A stretch of DNA of 64,000 bases. It comes from Fratercula arctica (Eukaryota; Chordata; Aves; Charadriiformes; Alcidae). Positions 61,101-64,000 of the stretch are shown here, in pieces (positions within the stretch are counted from its first letter, which is position 1; each line of letters starts with the position of its first letter). The translations under genes and the position numbers were made by a program. The DNA lies in the NCBI GenBank assembly GCA_947846985.1, contig CANTUZ010000004.1:79928159-79992158 (forward strand). The letters run 5' to 3'. A model generated the notes under the pieces. That model was not told the DNA's origin. It saw only the letters and a list, made by a program, of their open reading frames with translations, and ran no database searches.

Positions 61101-61282
61101 GCGGCGCCCCCAGCCCTCCCCTCTCCCGCCCGCACTCACAGCGTGACCCGGGAGACGGCGATGCTGACGGGCACGCTGCGCTCCTTGAAGGCGGTGGTGA
61201 TGAAGCAGCCGAAGGTGAGGGCCGCCATCACGCTCAAACAGAAGGCGAAGAGGGAGTTGGCCCGCGACAGCACCGTGTTCAT
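51985..61282 (-). CDS. SPCS3: Signal peptidase complex subunit 3, five-exon gene
   Basis: Coding exons are 61282-61140, 58069-57996, 54193-54117, 52709-52594 and 52117-51985. They total 543 nt, which is 180 codons plus TAA and equals the known vertebrate length. SPCS3 is a non-catalytic subunit of the endoplasmic reticulum signal peptidase complex, which cleaves signal peptides alongside a SEC11 catalytic subunit. The protein starts [14 protein letters not shown], has one hydrophobic segment at about residues 11-32 (signal anchor, type II topology), then a luminal domain with [41 protein letters not shown] and [12 protein letters not shown], and ends TYETTKSY. An N-glycosylation sequon NVT lies at residue 141. 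The ATG has a purine at -3. Introns 1, 3 and 4 are GT-AG (3070, 1407 and 476 bp); intron 2 is AT-AC (3802 bp). Assignment rests on recognising the family sequence and is very secure. Confidence 0.97.
52594..52709 (-). CDS. SPCS3: SPCS3 coding exon 4
   Basis: 116 nt encoding residues 99-136 ([20 protein letters not shown], then [11 protein letters not shown]) and two bases of Lys137. The acceptor is GCATTTTTAG and the donor GTAAGTAAA. It is part of the luminal domain of the family. Confidence 0.96.
54117..54193 (-). CDS. SPCS3: SPCS3 coding exon 3
   Basis: 77 nt completing Asp73 and encoding residues 74-98 ([20 protein letters not shown] then STKNN). It is preceded by CGAATAC, giving an AC 3' splice site. 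It is followed by a normal U2-type donor GTAAGTATC. The reading frame across the AT-AC junction (GCAG + ATCTGCAG) gives the expected Ala-Asp-Leu. Confidence 0.96.
55131..56240 (-). mobile_element. CR1 LINE, about 1.1 kb, inside SPCS3 intron 2
   Basis: Starts tcatagaatcatagggttgg and extends into the reverse transcriptase region. Minus-strand peptides read [40 protein letters not shown] and KFANDTKLG. The catalytic box FADD has become FAND and the frame is broken, so it is inactive. It lies in the same direction as SPCS3 transcription and occupies roughly 29% of the AT-AC intron. Confidence 0.95.
57760..57850 (+). repeat. Possible MIR-like SINE fragment in SPCS3 intron 2
   Basis: 'acaacttgccctgtgtcacc' and 'tactagagacagaagagctg' resemble the MIR 3' part ('gacttgcccaaggtcacacagc'). 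Diverged. Confidence 0.45.
57996..58069 (-). CDS. SPCS3: SPCS3 coding exon 2
   Basis: 74 nt encoding the end of codon 48, residues 49-72 ([20 protein letters not shown]...) and the first base of Asp73. The acceptor is TTTTGTCTTAG. The exon ends CTGCAG and is followed directly by ATATCCTT. There is no GT nearby, so the downstream intron starts with AT. Confidence 0.96.
59275..59598 (-). mobile_element. Older, diverged CR1-type LINE fragment in SPCS3 intron 1
   Basis: gaatcatagcataccaggtc, agaagggacctcaaggatca, then 'ttcttgacaaaagacaatct' and 'cttgtacccatggtcccttg'. It follows the CR1 3'-region plan but differs from the other copies in the window, indicating another, older subfamily. Confidence 0.75.
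59599..60062 (-). mobile_element. CR1 LINE fragment in SPCS3 intron 1
   Basis: Begins tcatagaatcacaaaatggt directly at the end of the older copy. Runs through 'ggatggggcagccacagctt' and 'ttctctccaggctgaacccc' to 'ggcctcctctggacctgctg'. Confidence 0.95.
60237..60730 (-). mobile_element. CR1 LINE fragment in SPCS3 intron 1
   Basis: Begins tcataaaatcatagaattgc, then ccatagttggaagtgacctt, 'ctcagcaccacgtctgcctg' and 'ttctctggacacgctccagc'. Ends about 150 bp before the CpG island. Same subfamily as 28107. Confidence 0.94.
61140..61282 (-). CDS. SPCS3: SPCS3 coding exon 1
   Basis: Encodes residues 1-47 and two bases of codon 48, including the short cytosolic N-terminus and the membrane anchor ([20 protein letters not shown]). 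The exon ends ACGCT and is followed by the donor GTGAGTG. The luminal stretch after the anchor reads [14 protein letters not shown]. As I recall the mammalian protein, this is one of the less conserved parts. The exon is embedded in the CpG island; the 5' UTR continues to higher coordinates and its start cannot be read from sequence. Confidence 0.96.
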
Positions 61283-61311
61283 CTCCCCGCTGGGCCCGGC
61301 CGCTGCTCGCA

Positions 61312-61334
61312 GGGGATGGGGAAGGGGAGGGGGG
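61312..61334 (+). promoter_or_regulatory. G-quadruplex-prone tract next to the SPCS3 start codon
   Basis: Four runs of at least four G are separated by AT, AA and A (GGGGAT-GGGGAA-GGGGA-GGGGGG pattern). That is the classical intramolecular quadruplex motif with very short loops. It is on the template strand of SPCS3, 30-50 bp upstream of the ATG, so the mRNA itself would be C-rich there. Confidence 0.6.
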
Positions 61335-61456
61335 CGGCTCGGAGGGGACGCGGCGGGAAGCGGGCGGCAGCGGCTGCGGCTGCGTAGGGGCCGCGGAGGA
61401 AGGGGCGTGGCCCCGCCCCGGCTGGGCAGGGCTTGGCGAGGACACGCCCCCTCGCA

Positions 61457-61470
61457 TCGCGCATGCGCCC
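61457..61470. promoter_or_regulatory. NRF1-type palindromic site
   Basis: TCGCGCATGCGCCC contains the self-complementary core GCGCATGCGC (61459-61468), which matches the NRF1 consensus YGCGCAYGCGCR. It lies about 175 bp upstream of the SPCS3 start codon, inside the CpG island and among GC boxes, a typical position for this factor in housekeeping promoters. Binding is inferred. Confidence 0.65.
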
Positions 61471-61620
61471 GGCCCCGCCCGCCCTCCCTCAGCCGCGATA
61501 TCGCAGCGCGGCCGGGCTGCCTGAGGGACCGTTGGGTCCTGGGTGGCCATAAGGAGGGCCCTGGTGCTTGCCCACCGTCGTGGGCCCTCGGAGCACACGT
61601 CTGCATCCCTTGGGAGCGGT

Positions 61621-62192
61621 ACCCGGGGTTGGGCTTGCTGTTCGGGCCTCTCACCGTCAATGATGACGATATGGATGCTTGTCCTAGTTCCTTTGTAACT
61701 CTGGAGGACAAAAACGAAAAAAAAAAAGGGTTTTAACGTGTTGAAACACTTTCTGTGAATTAATTATTAGCTATCTGCTGTGTTTCTTAGGTATTCTTGT
61801 AGAGGGAGGTTGGTATTTGTAGCTCTGGTGGATTTTTGCTTTTATTTCATAAAACAAACCATATTTGAGGTGAAAGCTTGCTTTTTCTCTTGATATCACT
61901 GCTTTCACTTGATACCTTGCTATCAGTGGTGGCGTGCCTTGCCATTCCCTACCTTCATTCCTATAGGAAACATCCTATAAGATGTTTCTGTTGATTTGCC
62001 TGTGTTACACACGCTCGGGACATAAATCATCTCATCTAGAAACCTTGTTTAGTAGCCGGACATGTCACTGGAATCCTTTTTCCTTCCCAGCTGGCCCTGT
62101 GGCCCTACGCCACCCGCAGGATGAGACAGGTTTTCACCTCGCTCCTTCCAGTGCGGCGACGGCGAAGCTCGGCTGAGGCGGTGAGAGGGTTG
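61621..62192. other. SPCS3 upstream flank
   Basis: GC content falls quickly beyond the CpG island. No divergent coding exon or repeat recognised. Confidence 0.5.
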
Positions 62193-62650
62193 TCATAGAG
62201 TCATCGAATAGTTTGGGTTGGAAGGGACCTTAAAGATCATCCAGTACCACCTCCTGCCCTGGGCAGGGACTCCTCCCACCAGCCCAGGTTGCTCCAAGCC
62301 CCGTCCAGCCTGGCCTTGAACCGCTCCAGGGATGGGGCAGCCACAGCTTCTCTGGGCACCCTGGGCCAGGGGCTCACCCCCCTCACAGCCAAGAATTTCT
62401 GCCTCAGATCTCATCTCAATCTCCCCTCTGTCAGTGTAAAACCCTTCCCCCTCGTCCCATGGCTCCCCTCCCTGATCCAGAGTCCCTCCCCAGCTTTCCT
62501 GGAGCCCCTTTAGGGCCTGGCAGGGGCTGGAAGGTCTCCCTGGAGCGTTCTCTTCTCCAGGCTGAACCCCCCCAGCTCTCTCAGCCTGTCCTCACAGCAG
62601 AGGGGCTCCAGCCCTCCCAGCATCTCCGGGGCCTCCTCTGGCCCCACTCC
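62193..62650 (-). mobile_element. CR1 LINE fragment upstream of SPCS3
   Basis: tcatagagtcatcgaatagt, the ggttggaagggaccttaaag block, 'ccctgggcagggactcctcc', 'gatggggcagccacagcttc', to 'gcatctccggggcctcctct'. About 460 bp. Confidence 0.95.
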
Positions 62651-64000
62651 AACAGAGTCCCGTCTCCTCATCCTCTTCCTTGCCCCAGCTTGGCACCCAT
62701 TCCTGCTCCATGGACGTGCATCATCACCAGACTGAGAACCGAGTGGGGAGAGACAGTCTGTAAAATGGCTTTTTTTCCGCATATTTCACTGTATTAGTAC
62801 ACCCGGCCTGATTAACATGAATTTCTCAGGGCGGACAAGAGGTGTCAGCAGCGATTCAGTTATATTTAGCTTCCCAGCCCTAAGGTTTCAATGCTGTGAC
62901 TTGCAACGGGAGCTCAGTTCCAAGGGTCTAAAAATGTTGGAGGCCTCCTGGTGACTGAAGGGGCAGGGAGAAGAAGGGGTGGGCTGTCAGGCCATTCTGA
63001 TGTGTGCGTGTTCTGGAATGATTTGCTGTTTCTTTTCCCCCGCCTTGTAACTGAGAGACAGGTCTGTGGTTCAGGGAAGAAAAATCTTTGCAGATAAAGG
63101 GAATAGAAGAGGAAAAATTACTAATGTTCTGTGTTTCCACTGACCACTACCGTATCTGTAAGTATCCGTAGGACCTTAAGTGCCCCCGTTTAGCACTAAA
63201 TGTAGCACATGAAAGTACCTATGGGGACATTCCTTGCAGTTGGGAACCTCATTTCTACTGAACTGTTGATTTCTGCGTGTCTCTGCGTTTGCCGTAATGA
63301 AACCAGTCGCAGGCCCCGAGAGGACAGGCTCTCCAGCAATGTTCTGATGATAAACTCTTTGGCGGTTTGCATTTGGTAATTCTCAGCCTTCCTGATATTC
63401 CAGAAGAGTTCCAGAAACACAGAGAGTTTCTTGCGTAAGGTTTTTGTTGGTTTGTTATTATTTTATATTTTGATTTGTTATTCAGAACATTAATTGTTGA
63501 GAGGGTAAGGGTTTTTGATTCATGGTCTGGAACACAGTGTTACTGAGTGAAACCTTGGACAACAGTTACTGAAAAGTGTGTACTTTTCCCCCAAGTATTT
63601 GAAGACTTAGAAGCAACAAGGAAGCTTTTACTGCAAACTGGGGAATTTCAGCATTTCAGCTGTGAAATATCTGCTGTAATCAAAAAGATAGCTCCAAATG
63701 TGCATGCTATTCTTTTCTTGTATCTACAAACAAAAGGCTCAGTTGCCTTTGCTTTTGCTTTTAGTTCTTACAGTTGCTATTTAGAATTTTTCATTAGATA
63801 TAAAACAACTTTGCTGCTGGGGAAAACTTAAGTAACTCAGGCAGAACTTACAGGAGTAAAACAGTGCAATTTCCAAAGCAGCAGTCAATACCTAAAGAAG
63901 ACCAAAATCAAAAGCTTTAGCCAAATTATTATGTGTTTTTAAGACAAATGAATAAATATGACTGTTGCTTATGTATTTTTGGTTCTATTTTAGTAGAACC
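62651..64000. other. Intergenic DNA
   Basis: No gene, CR1 or LTR recognised. Short open frames only. Confidence 0.5.

Larger units (their letters stand above)
60880..61620. promoter_or_regulatory. SPCS3: CpG island over the SPCS3 promoter and exon 1
   Basis: The stretch is extremely GC- and CpG-rich, in sharp contrast to the AT-rich flanks. It covers the end of intron 1, exon 1 and upstream sequence. GC-box/KLF-like motifs are at 61331-61337 (GGGGCGG), 61402-61410 (GGGGCGTGG), 61411-61418 (CCCCGCCC), 61443-61450 (CACGCCCC) and 61473-61480. There is no obvious TATA box, which fits a constitutively expressed housekeeping gene. Long open frames here on both strands are composition artefacts. 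Confidence 0.9.

Noticed and set aside
60783..61736. 317-codon plus-strand open frame, and 168- and 191-codon frames on the minus strand, across the CpG island
   Set aside because: Open because of extreme GC content. Only the [11 protein letters not shown] segment belongs to a real protein (SPCS3 exon 1); the rest is Pro/Arg/Gly/Ala-rich artefact.
61283..64000. Search for ASB5 or a divergent partner gene sharing the SPCS3 promoter
   Set aside because: No ankyrin-repeat or other known coding exon on the plus strand. Only a CR1 and unremarkable sequence.
1..64000. CRISPR arrays, operons, tRNA and rRNA genes
   Set aside because: This is vertebrate nuclear DNA. Repeated words are CR1 copies and microsatellites. 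No tRNA cloverleaf with A/B boxes was recognised by eye.

Overview
The window is vertebrate nuclear DNA, almost certainly from a bird. It carries about 19 copies of the CR1 LINE, most of them 5'-truncated and several keeping the avian CR1 3' end (ATTCTATGATTCTATG-type repeats next to a 'ggttggaagggacct' block). It also has two LTRs of avian endogenous-retrovirus type, a CpG-island promoter and AT-rich intergenic DNA. I cannot name the species.

One gene can be assembled completely: SPCS3, the signal peptidase complex subunit 3, on the minus strand. It has five coding exons (61282-61140, 58069-57996, 54193-54117, 52709-52594, 52117-51985). They join in phase into 180 codons plus a stop, the length known for vertebrate SPCS3. 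The first exon lies in a CpG island (about 60880-61620) with GC boxes, an NRF1-type palindrome and a G-quadruplex-prone tract. The most notable feature is intron 2, a textbook U12-type AT-AC intron: 5' splice site ATATCCTT, branch element TTCTTAAC, terminal AC. Intron 2 also hosts a roughly 1.1 kb CR1 insertion.

Layout: 1-51.6 kb is AT-rich DNA downstream of SPCS3 with scattered CR1 copies, a solo LTR (17914-18399), a longer LTR-like element (47936-48862), a CR1 with a broken reverse-transcriptase frame (23755-25162), old MIR-like fragments, microsatellites and homopolymers. By vertebrate synteny this side should lie towards VEGFC, but I found no VEGFC coding sequence. 51.6-61.3 kb is SPCS3, with four CR1 copies in its introns. 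61.3-64 kb is upstream flank with one CR1.

The 51 kb left flank also contains exon-like open blocks on the minus strand with good splice sites. One pair (34780-34639 and 30644-30486) joins in phase and ends in a stop followed by two AATAAA signals. A second chain (14766-14708, 10833-10653, 2266-2077, 117-36) is also phase-compatible. I recognise no family in either. Pseudo-exons are common in such DNA, so these are candidates only.
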